A stretch of DNA of 64,000 nt from the NCBI GenBank assembly GCA_003255065.1, contig QAOA01008791.1:430973-494972 (forward strand), written 5' to 3'. Every line of letters starts with the position of its first letter. Position 1 is the stretch's first letter. The notes under the pieces were generated by a model. The model searched no databases. It was not told where the DNA came from and saw only the letters and a program-made list of their open reading frames with translations. The DNA comes from Cercis canadensis (Eukaryota > Streptophyta > Magnoliopsida > Fabales > Fabaceae). Both the position numbers and the translations under genes were made by a program. Below, in pieces: positions 46,678 to 60,400 of this stretch.

Positions 46678-47160
46678 TAAGAGTTTGTTTGTGAGTTATT
46701 TTGGAGGGGAAAGAAAATGAGATGAGAGGAATAAAACTCCTATTTTCTTTGTTTGGAAGATTTATTTTAAAAAATGATACGAGATCGATGGGTAAGATGC
46801 AACTTCTACACTTTTTTTTTAGTCTATTTTTGTGTTCTTTTAAATTAAGGGGTTTAGTAAAAAAAATATATTAAAATGACTATTATACATCTTTATTTTT
46901 TAAAAAATTTATCACCCATTTATTAAGAAATAAGTGTATTATATTATTTAATTTTATATTAAATATGTATATTTTAATAATAAAAAGTAAACTAGTAAAA
47001 ATATTTTACAATATGATTTTTTCTTTCCTTTTATCTCATTTTACTAATTTTAATTATTTAAACAAAGGAGAAGAAAATTTCTCCCTTTCACTTCTTTTTC
47101 TTTCTCTCTCTTTTCTCTTATCTCATTTCCTTTTTCCTCACTTCAATCTCCCAAACAGAT
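46678..47160. mobile_element. Tourist-like foldback element, copy 3
   Basis: Left TTTTTAAGAGTTTGTTTGTG.. is mirrored by right ..CTTCAATCTCCCAAACAGAT. The inner part reads GGAGGGGAAAGAAAATGAGA, against TCTCTTATCTCATTTCCTTT. Confidence 0.65.
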
Positions 47161-47164
47161 CCTA

Positions 47165-47618
47165 AGAATTTGTTTAGGAGTTACTTTGGAGGAAAAATGA
47201 AAAGAGATGAGAGAAATAAAACTCTCATATCCCTTGTTTGGAAGATTTATCTTAAAAAAGAAAATAAGACAAATGGATAAGATGCAACTCCCATACTCTT
47301 TTTTTGATCTATTTTTGTGTTCCTTCATATTCGAGGGTTTAGAAAAGAAATATGTTAAAATAACTATTATACTTCTCTATTTTTTTTAAATATATCTATT
47401 AATTTTATTAAATATGTCTATTATATTATTTAATTTTATATTAAATATATCTATTTTAATAATAAATAGTAAACTAATAAAAATATTTTACAATAAAACT
47501 TCTCTTTTTGCTTATTTTAATTATCTAAATAAATAAGAAAAAAAACTCATTTATTTCCCTCTTTTTCCTCTTCTCTCGCTTTTCTTTCTCTTTACTTTAA
47601 ACTCTCAAATAGATCCTT
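47165..47618. mobile_element. Tourist-like foldback element, copy 4, abutting copy 3
   Basis: Begins AAGAATTTGTTTAGGAGTTA directly after copy 3 and ends ..TTTAAACTCTCAAATAGATC. It shares with copy 3 the internal TTGTTTGGAAGATTTAT and GATAAGATGCAACT, in the same orientation. Confidence 0.65.
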
Positions 47619-48349
47619 GATTTTAGACCCAAAAAAATGTTCTTTCAAGGAGTATTAATGTTACACTAATGATAATTTTGCCAATGAGAATTTATTTAGT
47701 TGGTAAAGATCAAATTATTTTGTTTATAAAGCTTAAGTTTAAATTTTACTGTAACTAATTTCTTTAGTAAATAATCTATAAATATCATTATAAGTTATTA
47801 TTAAAGCTTGTAGTATATTTTAGCCTTAAAATGAAGTAGTTCTTCTTAAGCGTAAACTATTTTTTTTATAAAAAAATATTGTACTCAAAAAATGCCTTGA
47901 ATTAATAATAATGTTATTCAAAATCATAGATGAAATAAATCTATCAATAAAAAACACATAAAAATCAGCAAAAAGGAAAGGGTATAATTTAAAATATTCT
48001 ACTTATAAGAAAGATAAGAGTAGGGCGATTCTGGCACAATTGTGATGGATTATGCTGTTCATCAAATTGTTCTCTTAAATAGTGAAATATTTTATTCTAA
48101 ATCCTCCCCTAAATTCTTTTATATTTCATTTATGGTTGAAATTTTTTTTCCGAAGTCTTTATTGATCTCTTATCCCAAAAAAAAAAAAAAAACTCTTCAA
48201 ATACATTAATATTTTAAGTTAGATTTGATATAGAATAGACTAAATTTAATTAAACAAATAAGTGTCTCAACTCTCAAGTACATACTACAATCCCTAAGGT
48301 CATCATAGAAAAAAAATGAGAATTATCTAGTATCATGGGTATAGTATAA
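47619..48349. other. Intergenic
   Basis: AT-rich; no gene recognised. Confidence 0.4.
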
Positions 48350-48500
48350 AAACATAATTTTTATATTTTATTAGATATAAAAGATAATTTATTTCATTTT
48401 TTAAATAAATTTAAAAATTATTAATTTAAAATTTTTAATTACACATATNTTAATTATTTTCACGTAATATATCATATCACGCCCATACTAAAAATATCTA
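48350..48500 (+). repeat. AT-rich dispersed repeat, copy C
   Basis: Shares TTTTATATTTTATTAGATAT and following AT-rich blocks with 22319-22530. It is interrupted by a single N at 48449. Confidence 0.5.
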
Positions 48501-48795
48501 AAAAAAACCTGACAAAAAAACAGTTCCTAACTCCTAAGCTCATATTAAATAACTTTATAAAAAAGTATGGCTACTAATTTGTTGATAAGATATATACTTT
48601 TGAAATAAACAAGTGTCTCCGCGAAGGAACCAAAGCTCAAATGAATCCACCGATGTGAATTCCCAATACAATTTTGAAAATCCTTTGCCCTCTCTCTCTC
48701 TCGCTCTGTTTCTGTCCCTCTTTCTGATACAAACTCTTTAGCTGGTGGTGCTCTGCAACCGATACTGCTCGCAGATTCAATCCATTCGGTGGTGA
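48501..48795 (+). promoter_or_regulatory. Promoter and CT-rich 5'UTR of the SH3P gene
   Basis: A pyrimidine run CCCTCTCTCTCTCTCGCTCT at about 48690 lies about 100 bases before the ATG, as often seen in plant leaders. No clear TATA box. Confidence 0.4.
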
Positions 48796-51700
48796 ATGGA
48801 GGCTATCAGAAAGCAAGCTACCAAGCTTCGAGAACAGGTCGCTCGTCAACAACAGGTCTTCCTCTTTCTCTTCTTCTTCCTCTCAATCTCGTACGAAATC
48901 TATTTTCATTTGCGTGATTCTTCTCCAGATCTTTCTCTGTTCTATGCAAATAGATCGGTTCAATTGCTTTCACCTTCCTCTTGACGCGTATAAATTCATT
49001 TTGCCTTATATTTTGGTTATCGTGTTTTGTCTCTACTTGCTACGGTTTATTGCTTTGTTTCATGAGCTTCGGAATTTGGCGATGGTTGTCCTTAGTTCGG
49101 ATTATAATTGTTGTTCAGATAAATATGATACCGGTGAGTATCGGATATTTGGATCTATCGAATTCTGCACTTGCATTGCGGAATTGAGAAGAGAATAGCA
49201 TATTATTCGGGAAAAAAGCTGCAATGTGTGATTCTGCAAATCCTACTGAAGAATTTGAATTTTAAGCTCGTGGACGTTTGTATGTTAGATTACATATGCA
49301 TTGGATTTGGTCACGAAATTAAGAATTCATTCATAGGTTAGAATTTGATTAGGTGAATCGGTAAATAATTTGCTGCTCGTTTTATGCTAAAGAAGTTTCT
49401 GAAGATGAGTTAAGGGGAGGTGGCTTGCATATTCATTTATACACTTGAGTTACATTATTCTTACACTATTCTTTGGATGCTTAGTTGGCGCTCATATAGA
49501 TGGCCAGTTTTTGAGTTGTTTGATTGGCGGAATATATATCAGAAAATCACTGATCTGTGCGTATATCTGTATTGTTGATTTTGAAGATTGAGCTTTATTT
49601 CATTTCTTACTTCTTTTTTATATTGTTTCCAAATGTTCCATACTTTTTTTTGTTTTCTCTATTAAGGTGTTAATCACAACTAGTGTTATTTAGGCTGTCC
49701 TAAAACAGTTTGGGGCTGGGGGATATGGAGGTTCAGATAATATGGTCACTGATGAGGTAGAGCTCCAGCAACATCACAAACTTGAGAAGCTTTACATTTC
49801 AACACGAGCTGGAAAGGTTACCTGGCCTGCTGTGCTAATCCTCTATTCTCATTTTTTTTCATCTCAATTTTTCCCATAATGATTTATCTTTTGTTTTTTT
49901 TTCAGCATTATCAGAGAGATATTGTCCGTGGTGTAGAAGGTTATATTGTTACAGGATCCAAACAACTTGAAATAGGTTAGTAATGTTGGTTGGTGAAGCT
50001 TTTCTGAATTTTTTTTCTTACTCTTCTTATTTATTTTTATTTTTTTTGCATTTGGTTTACAGAACTTTATATTGTTGTTCTATTCATGTGCATCTTATTT
50101 AATAGGAACAAAGTTGTCAGAAGATAGCAGGAAATATGGTGCAGAAAATACATGTACCAGTGGTAGTACATTATCTAGAGCTGCACTAAATTATGCGCGT
50201 GCCCGTGCTCAAATGGAGAAGGAGCGCGGTAACTTACTTAAAGCTCTTGGAACACAGGTCTGATAGCAGTTTTCTTTTCTTTATTTTTTTAAAATACAAA
50301 ATCCTGGGGGTTCTACAATTAAGTTTCATGTGCAAATGCAATGCTTCTGTTTTTGTGCCAAGAAAAAATAGCCTAAAGCATTCTGAGTTAGGCAGTATAG
50401 TGATGAATTTTCACTGTTTGGATGGGTTACTTATTATCTTTCTTCCCTTCTAGTTGTGCTGCACCTTTTTGGATTCAAGTTCCACCATGCCTGGCTGAAT
50501 GCATGAACATGTTTTCTTCTATTCTTTTAATTGGAGTAAGGGATTATTTTTTAAAAGAAATCTTTAGCACTTTCTAAGTGCCCTGCAATAGTTAGTTCTC
50601 TTGAAATTTGAGTATTAGAGTATGTGTACTATATTCTCCCATCTTCTGTAAGTCCTTAGTTTTGCCCTTTGGTTCCCGTTATTTGTTGTTCATCATATTT
50701 CATTGGGATTTGGGACACACAAGTATTAAATCCATTTACTCTAATGGAAAAGGAATATGTAGGCCAGGTCCAACCTAGAGTAGATCTAATTTATTGATGG
50801 CCTTGGACATTCAACAAGATCCCTTAATGTGTGTATATCCGTATTGTTAGTTTGTTTAGTTTATGCTTGTGATCATCTTGGCCTAATAATTGATGATTGA
50901 AGTCTTTTTTTTTTTTTAAAATGAGAAAAAAGAATGATGATTGAAGTCTTGCTCAATGCTTAGGTTGCAGAGCCCTTAAGAGCAATGGTGATGGGAGCTC
51001 CTCTGGAGGATGCTCGGCATCTAGCTCAACGTTATGACAGAATGAGACAGGAAGCTGAAGCCCAGGTATTCAAGAATTTAATATTTTGTTTGATTTTCAC
51101 TTGTTTGGATTTTATTTTTCATTTGTTACATTTTCTTGTAGTCCTCATCTTTTTCTGTGTTCCAGTACATGTTAGAATTATCTTATGTACTGAGTATGAG
51201 AAAAGTAACTAATTCATTAATGATTTTATTTTGCTGCTTGGAGTTGTAATTACACTGCCTTTTGAACCTAGACAGGCTATTGAAGTTTCCAAACGCCAAG
51301 CAAAAGTAAGAGAAACACCTGGCAATGCTGAGAATGCTATGAAATTAGAGGCAGCTGAAGCAAAGCTGCAAGATCTGAAGTCAAACATGGCCATACTGGG
51401 GAAGGAAGCCGCTGCAGCAATGGCTGCTGTTGAAGCTCAGCAACAAAGGTTGACCCTTCAGCGTCTTATAGCTATGGTACTGTAGTTTTACCATCTGATG
51501 CTTCAATTCTTCAATGTAATGAAATCTTGGATCTGTGTTATAGGAAATCATAACCCCTACTTAATCCAGCCTTTTAAATTTGATTATGAAGGTTGAAGCA
51601 GAGCGTACCTATCATCAAAGAGTCCTCCAAATACTTGATCAGCTTGAGGGAGAGGTAAGCAATAATGTCTCCTGGTCTTTTTACCATTCTATTCTCCTTA

Positions 51701-52899
51701 CAGAAGTTAAATATGTCATCAGACAATTAGGTCATTTTCTTTTGGTATCAACATATGATCGCTATATGTATATATAATGATAGATGATATCAGAACGACA
51801 ACGTATTGAAGCCCCTCCTAGTCCAAGTGTGGATAGCATGCCTCCACCCCCGTCATACGAAGAAGTGAATGGTGTTTATGCTTCTCAGGCACATAATGGT
51901 TCAACAGATTCCATGGGTTACTTCTTAGGAGAGGTTAGTGAAAGATTGTCTAGTATTAAAATTACTGGTGCTGCTTATTGGAAAATAATGTATGACTGCT
52001 CATTTTTCTTTCGTTGTATCTTTTACCATTTTTGTAGGTTATGTTTCCATACCGTGCTGACTCTGATGTAGAGCTGAATCTGTCAGTCGGTGATTATATT
52101 GTTGTTCGGAAGGTTTGTAGCTTGCTGAATCTAAATATCATTATAGCTTTTTTGAGCTGAAGTATGTCTTATTCATTTGAGGGTAAGATATTAGCATCAT
52201 TTTTTAGGTATCAAATAACTGAAAAGGTTATGAAAGTAGTTTTAAATATTATTTCAGTGAACCTAAAATGGGCAAACCACACGCTAATAAATGCAAAATC
52301 CATTTAGGCAGAATCAGAAGCATCTTTGTAAAGCTTCTCACAGAATAGATTTTAAGTGCCTCGGGAATGATGAAAGTGATTATGGAGAAAGTTAACAAGT
52401 TTGCATTTTCAAAATCCATTTTGGGCTATGAAAACATTTTTTTGGAGGGGGTACAAGCTAAACCAAACACCCTCTTTTTCATCCAATATGTCAGAACATG
52501 ATTGGTTAGTAATCCAGCAAGAATTAATAACTGATTAATCATTCTTGCATTGAGTGCTGATAATTCCCGTTTTGTGCCAAGCTTGGCATGTATATATTGC
52601 TTTTGCTTCTCCTACCCTTTGAAACAGAAAAATAACTAGTCATTTTTTGGTCGTCTTTTTTTTTTTTTGGATTTAGGATTTTTGTGTGTGGGGGGGAGGT
52701 GGGTGGGAAGAGGAACATTACCTTAAAGTCCTTGTATATCCCAAATTGGTTCTAGTAATGATGTTTTTTGTGGTTTTGACAGGTGACAAACAATGGATGG
52801 GCTGAGGGTGAATGCAAAGGTAAAGCAGGTTGGTTTCCATTTGGTTACATTGAAAGAAGGGAACGGGTTCTTGCTAGCAAGGTGGCTGAAGTATTCTAA
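48796..52899 (+). CDS. BAR/SH3 domain protein, SH3P2-like
   Basis: Ten exons: 48796-48855, 49694-49816, 49906-49975, 50106-50257, 50964-51065, 51276-51476, 51592-51654, 51784-51933, 52038-52112, 52783-52899; phases agree, 370 residues, close to the Arabidopsis protein. The N-terminal two thirds are helical with heptads (MEAIRKQATKLREQVARQQQ onward), a BAR-type membrane-binding domain. A Pro-rich linker follows (SMPPPPSYEEV, about 275-285). A C-terminal SH3 domain covers about 307-362 (MFPYRADSDVELNLSVGDY, GWFPFGYIE). In Arabidopsis SH3P2 binds PI3P and ATG8, and acts in autophagosome formation, clathrin-linked traffic and cell-plate membranes. It converges with the squalene synthase gene, 1.6 kb between stop codons. 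Confidence 0.94.
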
Positions 52900-54489
52900 T
52901 TTTCCTTTTGGGTTGGTTTCTTACCCTGGGGATTTTGTACGTGTGTATGTTTTGCTTTTGTGATATAGTTGCCAACTTTCTCTTATATTAACAATTGAAA
53001 TGAGTACGTTTTCCTTTTTTTTTTTTTAGAAAAAAATTATCCATCTATTAATTCATACGGAAGCTGTTCATTCTCTTTGAAACTGTTAATTCATATATTG
53101 AGGCTTGTTTCCTTTAATTCGTCTTTGGGATCTAGATTGGTACTGAGTGTGAAGTCTCCATGTTGTATATAGAGTATTAATTGACTGAATTTGGTGCAGT
53201 TATTGCCCAGTTTAGGAGTTGATGCATTCCTTGACTGCATGTATACTTGTGGGTTGGGCTGGGCTTGAGTGTAAACCCACATGGGCTTTGGGTGTTTGAG
53301 CTCAAAGTCTATCTATCAAGCCCACCTGAGTATACACCCAAAAGGCCCGTGGTTGAGGTAATTGTCAGAAAAACAAGATTAAAATATTAATTAATTTTGA
53401 AATTTCCAAGGGTACGCCTATTTCTTTATTCGATAGGTTTGTTTTGAGGCCAACTTGTGATTAACCAGATTGCCAAGTTGGTTTTGCTTATTTAATTAGT
53501 TTGGAAGAAACAAAAGTAAAGGTAGAAGCATATATAATAATTTACACAATTGATTAAGTTGACTTTATGGACTAAGCTTGGTTTAGGTTTGGACCTAAGT
53601 CCATGATCCAACATTTTCAATCCAAATCCAAACCACATTTCCTACGTTTTACATTTTTAGAACCGTAGCTTCACCATGTCTCACGATAAAAGTATCGTTA
53701 TAAAATTAAGGCTTTAATTTTGAAGCCTTTTTTGGCTAAGCTCAATTATGACCGACTTCGACATCTCATTTTAATAATCAGGCCGGCCTAATTTTAAATT
53801 TTTTTAGTTTTTCATTGATTTTTCTTTCTATTTTTAATTAATTTTTTTCTATTTTTAAAAACATTTAATTTAACCTAATTAAAAAATCAAACATTTTAGA
53901 CCATTCCAAATCGGGCCCTGCCTGATATGACACAGCTAGGCAGAACCCAGCTAAATCCGAACGGACCACAAAAAAAGAAATAGTTCGATTAAAACTATAA
54001 AATGTAAGATAAATTGAGAATTGAGAAAAGAAAGTGTGAATATAACTCTATATTATCGCATCGACAGTCTTCAAAGCCTAACCATTTTGCTTTATAAAAG
54101 GCTATTTGGTATGCGCTTCCTGTTTATAATCACCAATAACACTTGCATATAATAATGATAAATTCCTGGTTCACTGTAGCTGTAAGTTTAACACAAAGTT
54201 ACATGACTATNNNNNNNNNNNNNNNNNNNNNNNGAGGGGTGGGGGGGGGTGGGGGGGGGGGGGGGGGGGGGCGGCATGGGTTAGAATATATTTGGCTATT
54301 CATTTCAGGCAGAATGTACCAAGAACTGCAACCATCAAAAAACTGCTTGCAAACGAGAAAATCCAAATCCCATGGAATGGAAACGCATGAAACGAGTGAA
54401 AACTTTCAGCAGAAAGGATAATGATCTAGTAATTGAATTCTTCTATTGTGAATTCTACTCCACATTAAATCCAGCGTATAGAACTTACG
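52900..54489. other. Convergent spacer between SH3P and squalene synthase genes
   Basis: Holds both 3'UTRs. The middle (53260-54100) is AT-rich with no element identified. Confidence 0.5.
54211..54271. other. Assembly gap and poly-G tract
   Basis: 23 Ns (54211-54233), then GAGGGGT and a run of about 30 G with two interrupting T. It lies about 220 bases beyond the squalene synthase stop codon. The tract is probably of uncertain length and was the likely cause of the gap. Confidence 0.9.
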
Positions 54490-57400
54490 CTAGTTATTTT
54501 GGCGGTTGGCTGAGAGATAAGCGCAAATGATGGAGAAAATGATGATAAGTATGAAAACCTGCAGAGAGACTATAAATCAGAATGTATTTAAGAAAGTACG
54601 CATCATTATCGGGATTAAAAAAACAAGCAAAAACTTACCTTGGCTGAGTTGTATCTGGGCTCACGTATGTAAGATTTCCTGGTTAAATGAATGAAAAGTT
54701 TGTCAGACTGTCAGTGCTGAAAATATATATTGGAAGTAACATGGAAATGTTCATGCCTTTCACTTAGGAGACCAGATTCCCTGCAAGTTTTCTGTATAGC
54801 TTCGAGCCTGCTCAATGTTTTTGTTGCATTAGGATCATCTTTGTCAACCTACAATAGAAAAATTGTTAAGTTTAAACAAGATGGACTTAGAATTGTTTAC
54901 TATTTTTGTCAGGAAAATGAGTGAAACATAACCCAGAAAATTTTGTGCATGCATGCATGCATATATGTGCTCGTGTGTGGGTGTCAAGTCATTCATGAAC
55001 CAAACTTTAGAAGAGGACCAAGGTACTGTTTTCCTAGTTGCAAGGCTGAGACAACTTTCATCCATTAACAGGTTATTCAGAATAGAGTAACATTTGATTT
55101 TAAGCATTATTAAGGTCGTTCTTATGAATCAGACTACAGTCTATAATATTCTGTATCTAGATGTACTAGTTAAAGAAATTAGGAGACTTTGCAATCCAAC
55201 TAAGCCCGTTCACTACATAAATTATCAGCTCAGACTATGCTTCAAATATTATTGCGTCAAGGACTACCCACATATCTAATCTACCACAATTTTTTTTTTT
55301 TTTTTTCACGCAAAAGGATTTGATTATATGAAAATGTGTAAAAGAGGGGCTTCTAAGCATCAGCTACTCTTCTACTAAACAGCATCTCCAGATTTTTATT
55401 TTTTATATTTTGATAACAAGTATTCTCCAGAATTTCATTTGGCATGATGATGCATTATGCTGTTATGAAAACATAAACTGGTAACATTATCTGGTGTAAA
55501 ATAATTGTAATACAAGCATTATCCATATTGTTAAGTTTGAAGACTACCCATACTTTGTTCAAGACCACGAATGCTTCATACCTTGGACTTCAACATACAA
55601 GAAAAGTCATAGAAAGCACCATAGACATCAGCCATTGTCTTTGTTCGGTCTATCACTTTGGCAGTTAGGCCTACAAATCATAATCAAAATGAACAGAGAA
55701 CAGCTTAGCGAAAAACTAACACAACAATAGCCACTTAGTAACAACAGACAAGAGCAACAGCAACATGTTGCATATTTTATTTTCTTTCAGAGAACAAAAC
55801 CCAGTAAACTGAAAAGGGGAAAGGGAAAAGAACAAATGGCTAAACTATTGATTATAAATCTCGGAGATAGTATTGTCAGTTCACTTCAAAAATAGGAATA
55901 TCCATCAAATAACCTCAGCGCATACAAACTGAGAATATTGGAGATAGTATTGTCAGTTCACTCCTTTCAAGTTAAGAACCATCTCATCCCATGTCTGAAT
56001 TACTCTTCAACTAAACCAACAATATCCATAGGAGGATGCAAGAGGAGATGTATACTAATAATTGCAGCCAGAGAAACCAACAGCAGAAGTGCAATATCTT
56101 CAATGACACTGAGATGTCCCATTGTTTGAATATAATTTTTAACACATACATATCCAAATTTGATGATAAAACATTTCAGAGATATTAGCTTTAGAGAAGA
56201 CTGATTCTAAATAAAATAATATGGATTGCTAATTGCAGCTACTGAATGTTCATGGTACTTCCAGACATTTTTCTCCTGATGTAAAGCTTTATATTCAAAA
56301 ACCCTCAAAACTAAAATGCAAGGAAACTAGTATCCACTTATCTATCATCTTACCACGCCTCATTTTAACTACACCTCTGAAGACTTCAATGTTGTTGTAG
56401 CACACTGCAAGTGTTCCAATTGCCATGATCTACCAGAGCACATGTCAAAATAAGTATGCGAGTTACAGGAAACCAAAAAAAAAAAAAAAAAAAAGTTTAG
56501 AAACAGCGATTGGTAACCCCCCCCCTCTTTTTTTTTTTCTTTTTTGATTTGATCGATTGGCATAGACATAATTGTAAAACATATGCATAGATAACTACAT
56601 CAGGAAATATTATTAAGTAGAAGTATATCACAGATGTTGAATATGAAATTACTATTAAACTCAAGTATTCTGCACAAGGTCCATCATTACAAAAATTTGT
56701 AGAAGCACCCAAAGCATGTAAATATTTTGTATAATAGTCTAATTATCCCAGAACTTTCACACAGCATCAAAAGTTCAAAAAACTAATAAAACTGCAATTC
56801 TTTTTAATAATTTATTTGAAATTGAGTAGGAAGCCGTAATTGACTGGACTCGGTAATATGGCCTAAGTAAAACATACTGCAAGCATGGATCTTTTTTCTT
56901 CTTTGATAAAAAAAATATTTCAAGCATGAATCTTGCTGATGAATGCTTTCATTACATGACATGCGAAATATAACAGTTAAATTAGAAGCAATTGAAGAAA
57001 GGAAAAGCACCTGGGGAATAGCACAAAATCGAAATATAGCCAGGTCTCGTAAAGCAGACATGTATTTTAAGCAGTCTTCGGCATGTATCAAAGCATCGGT
57101 GACCATGTCATTTAGGCATTGAACTGCCTTGATGGAATTTTCTTCATATTTCAAGTCCTGGATCACAAAATTTATATTGGAGTAAGAAAGGATGAATTCA
57201 TACAAGCACACAGATTCAGAGAAAAACATTTATGATGTGTATATAACATAGTTGTATGACAGAAAAGTTGTTTTCATCATCGTACCACCTGGTCATAGAG
57301 AAATTCAACTGAGAATCATGAAAAGGAAAAGATAGAAACTAAAATAGTGATGTGGATTAGAATCAATATAAATTTATAAAAAGCCAAACCTCAAGTTTGT

Positions 57401-60400
57401 CAACATATTTACTCCAGATCTGCCGAGGCCAAAACATGCGTGACTTGGGGATCTCATTAATGTCTTCCAGATAATCTCGAATAATATTTGTTTTCTGCAA
57501 TTTCAGAAGGTTTTCAACCCAAAAGTTTGCAAACGATTGTGAACACATTGTACATTGTTTGTCTGCATATTATCATGCTACCTGAAGAAATAAACCCATT
57601 GAATTGGAAAGGGAATCTGGAGTCAAATCTTCTGAACCTGAGGCGTGGAAAAGCTTAGATAAACCTAGCCCAACAAGTCCTGCTACATAGTGACAATATT
57701 CATCATAGTCATCAGTTGTTTCTACCTGCAAAATGGAGAAAAATCTCAGGGTGTAAATCAAGATTATCTTTCTACAGTAAGTACATAGCAGTAATCCATG
57801 CCCTGAAAAATGCTTTGTAGAAATTCAAGAAGATGCACTGATAACAATAATAATAGTACACATAAAATTTTCATGAAATTGTTGTGATGAAGCAGGTACT
57901 TTTCGGACTATCTGTTTCTTAGATGTTCATTTGTTTCAAATCTTGATAAGATGGTCAGGATCACCAAAAAGCATTGAGAATCAGAATTGGAAAACAAGAA
58001 ACAAGTAGATGGCTACATCTCCATCATCTTAGCAACCATTGGAGAGAAGATAAGGAAAATTAATAAGAAAATTGATGGGAGTATAACCATAATCTGGAAC
58101 AAGGCTTTGCACTCATAAAGATTTTTAGTACCAACTCAATATCTTGTCTTTCTAGACAGGTTCAAAGGAATAGCAAACTTGAAATAATATATTCTATCAA
58201 TTACAGAGGTTAACCATAATATCTGTATTTAAGCTAGTATATTTATGAAAATATAAAGTATCTGTGCATTCTTCTCCAACATAAAGCATGCATGACAAAC
58301 CTCCTTGCAAATAAATTTGGCCATTCCTGCACCCATCCTTTTGGTAATATCCTCAATTGCTTCCTGATAGCTGCAGAAGTAACCAACCATTGTTCAGTTA
58401 TCTAGCAAAGGAATGCACATCAATAAATAAATAAATATATATATATAGACACACACACACACACACACACGTAAGAGAAGCTAGTAGAGGCAGTGAATCT
58501 ACAGTCCATATAGCACAGTAGGGTATTACTTGAAATAAACAGATAGCCAAAATTTTTTTGGACCAAGCTGGCCATTTCAGAGTGGTTGAATGGAAACAAG
58601 GGAGGCAATGATACAAATACAGAAACAGCTATTAAAACACAGGGACACAATTAACACTTTGAATTGATTATACATTCATTGTGTAGACATAATCAATATC
58701 ATAACTAATTATTATAAAGATGCATGCCTTTGTTGACTTCCACAAATACAGCATGCCACAATGGTGCTGTATGAAATATATTCCAGAGAAATAAGGGGAA
58801 AAAAATGAATCTTAGAGATGTTTGATTCATAAGCTAACTCATAAATGACATAAGTAACATGCCTTATAGATGAATTCCTCCTCTGTACTAAACAATAAGA
58901 GGCAGAAAATCGAAAATAAGGTCCCCAAAGTATGAATGCTTGTTGGAACGAAGTCTGAAATAAATAAAAAATAACTGGAAAACCCAATATACCATAGAAG
59001 ATTCTTCTGCACATTATATAGGAAACGGTGTGAGGATAAGAACTAACCTCTTTCCAAGTTCCAAAAAAGCAGTTGAAACAAGATGAAGTTGGTCCATTAG
59101 GACTTTGTATTCTTTTGTGCCACCTTATTACATGAAAAGGAAATAGAATTAGCATCTGGACCATCAATATTATTAGAGGCATGAGTGCCATAACCATAGT
59201 CTTGACTCTTGGAGACCCCCAAAAGGTTGCCTTAGATGTCACTAAAAGCAGCTGCTATTGGAGGGCTTAAAATATCCAGTCAATAAATTCTTGATCCAAT
59301 TTCTAACAGAAGAAGTTAGAGGTAGTTAACTTCAATATGTGAAATTGAGGAAAATTCCAGGTTGCAAGGGGGTTGATAATAATAATAATAATAAGCTAAG
59401 TCATATTTTACTTGGCAAGAAAAAGGGGGAAATGAGAAACTTACAGGAAAAATGCCAATCACGGTCATATATGTGACGATGAAAGGCTATTAATATTGGC
59501 ACTTTGACATTTGTAGGTATGCTAGTATCATCCTCTGTCAAAAGGGAAATAAAAATTGTAACAATTTAACAATCCAGAGACGCTCTCAATCACTGAAGGG
59601 TGGAAGCTTAAGAGGTAAAAAGGAGGAAGAAGGGAATTAGCAATCTGAGTTTTTAGTGACATTCATAGCTAAATGTTGATCATCTTAAGTATGATTTAGA
59701 ACTAAATTAAAAACTTCAATCCATTTCTTTTTGTTCTTCTTTTATTTTGGCCAACGTAAGCATTGCCTTCTTTCCCCTTTCTTTTGTTCCTTCATATGAA
59801 AACAAGATGGAAAGGTTTGTGGTTCACATATATAGTAATTCATAGGCAATAAGTATATTATAATAACAGAAAATTAGAGCAGTTTATAACTCTTAGCTGA
59901 AGTCTAATATAGAGAACGTATTTTCTTATAAGCAGGACTAAAGGGAAAATGAGAAGAAAAAGAAAGAAAAACATTTTCATATAGTATGTCATAAGAATGC
60001 ATGTATCATTTGTTTATTATTTCCAAAATAGTAGTTTGAGCTCTTCCTTGCACAGAGAAAACGATCTGAGACTCAACAAGCAATGTACTCATCAACCAGA
60101 ATTTTCCAAAGCATATGGTGGTATACTTACTTTAGGTTGATTACTTACAAAACATTATTAACAAAAAAGCAGGAAAAATAAAAATAAGACTAACCAGCCT
60201 GCCAAACACATTCTAGCATCTAGTAAAACCAATATTTGAAAGACAGGAAGTCAAGCTTGTATTTATCTCATAAAGCACAGATCAAACCATAATTCCCAAT
60301 AAGTGAAGTTTATCCTATAAGACACAAAATGTAACTCAAAATGAACAAGAATAATGTAAGGTTGAAGAGTACGAAAACAAACCAACAGTATCCAGGGCTC

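Noticed and set aside
48914-49198. 94-codon hydrophobic frame
   Set aside because: Lies wholly inside intron 1 of the SH3P gene, T-rich, no homology recognised.
58398-58650. Cys-Val-rich open frames
   Set aside because: Translation of the AC microsatellite inside a squalene synthase intron.
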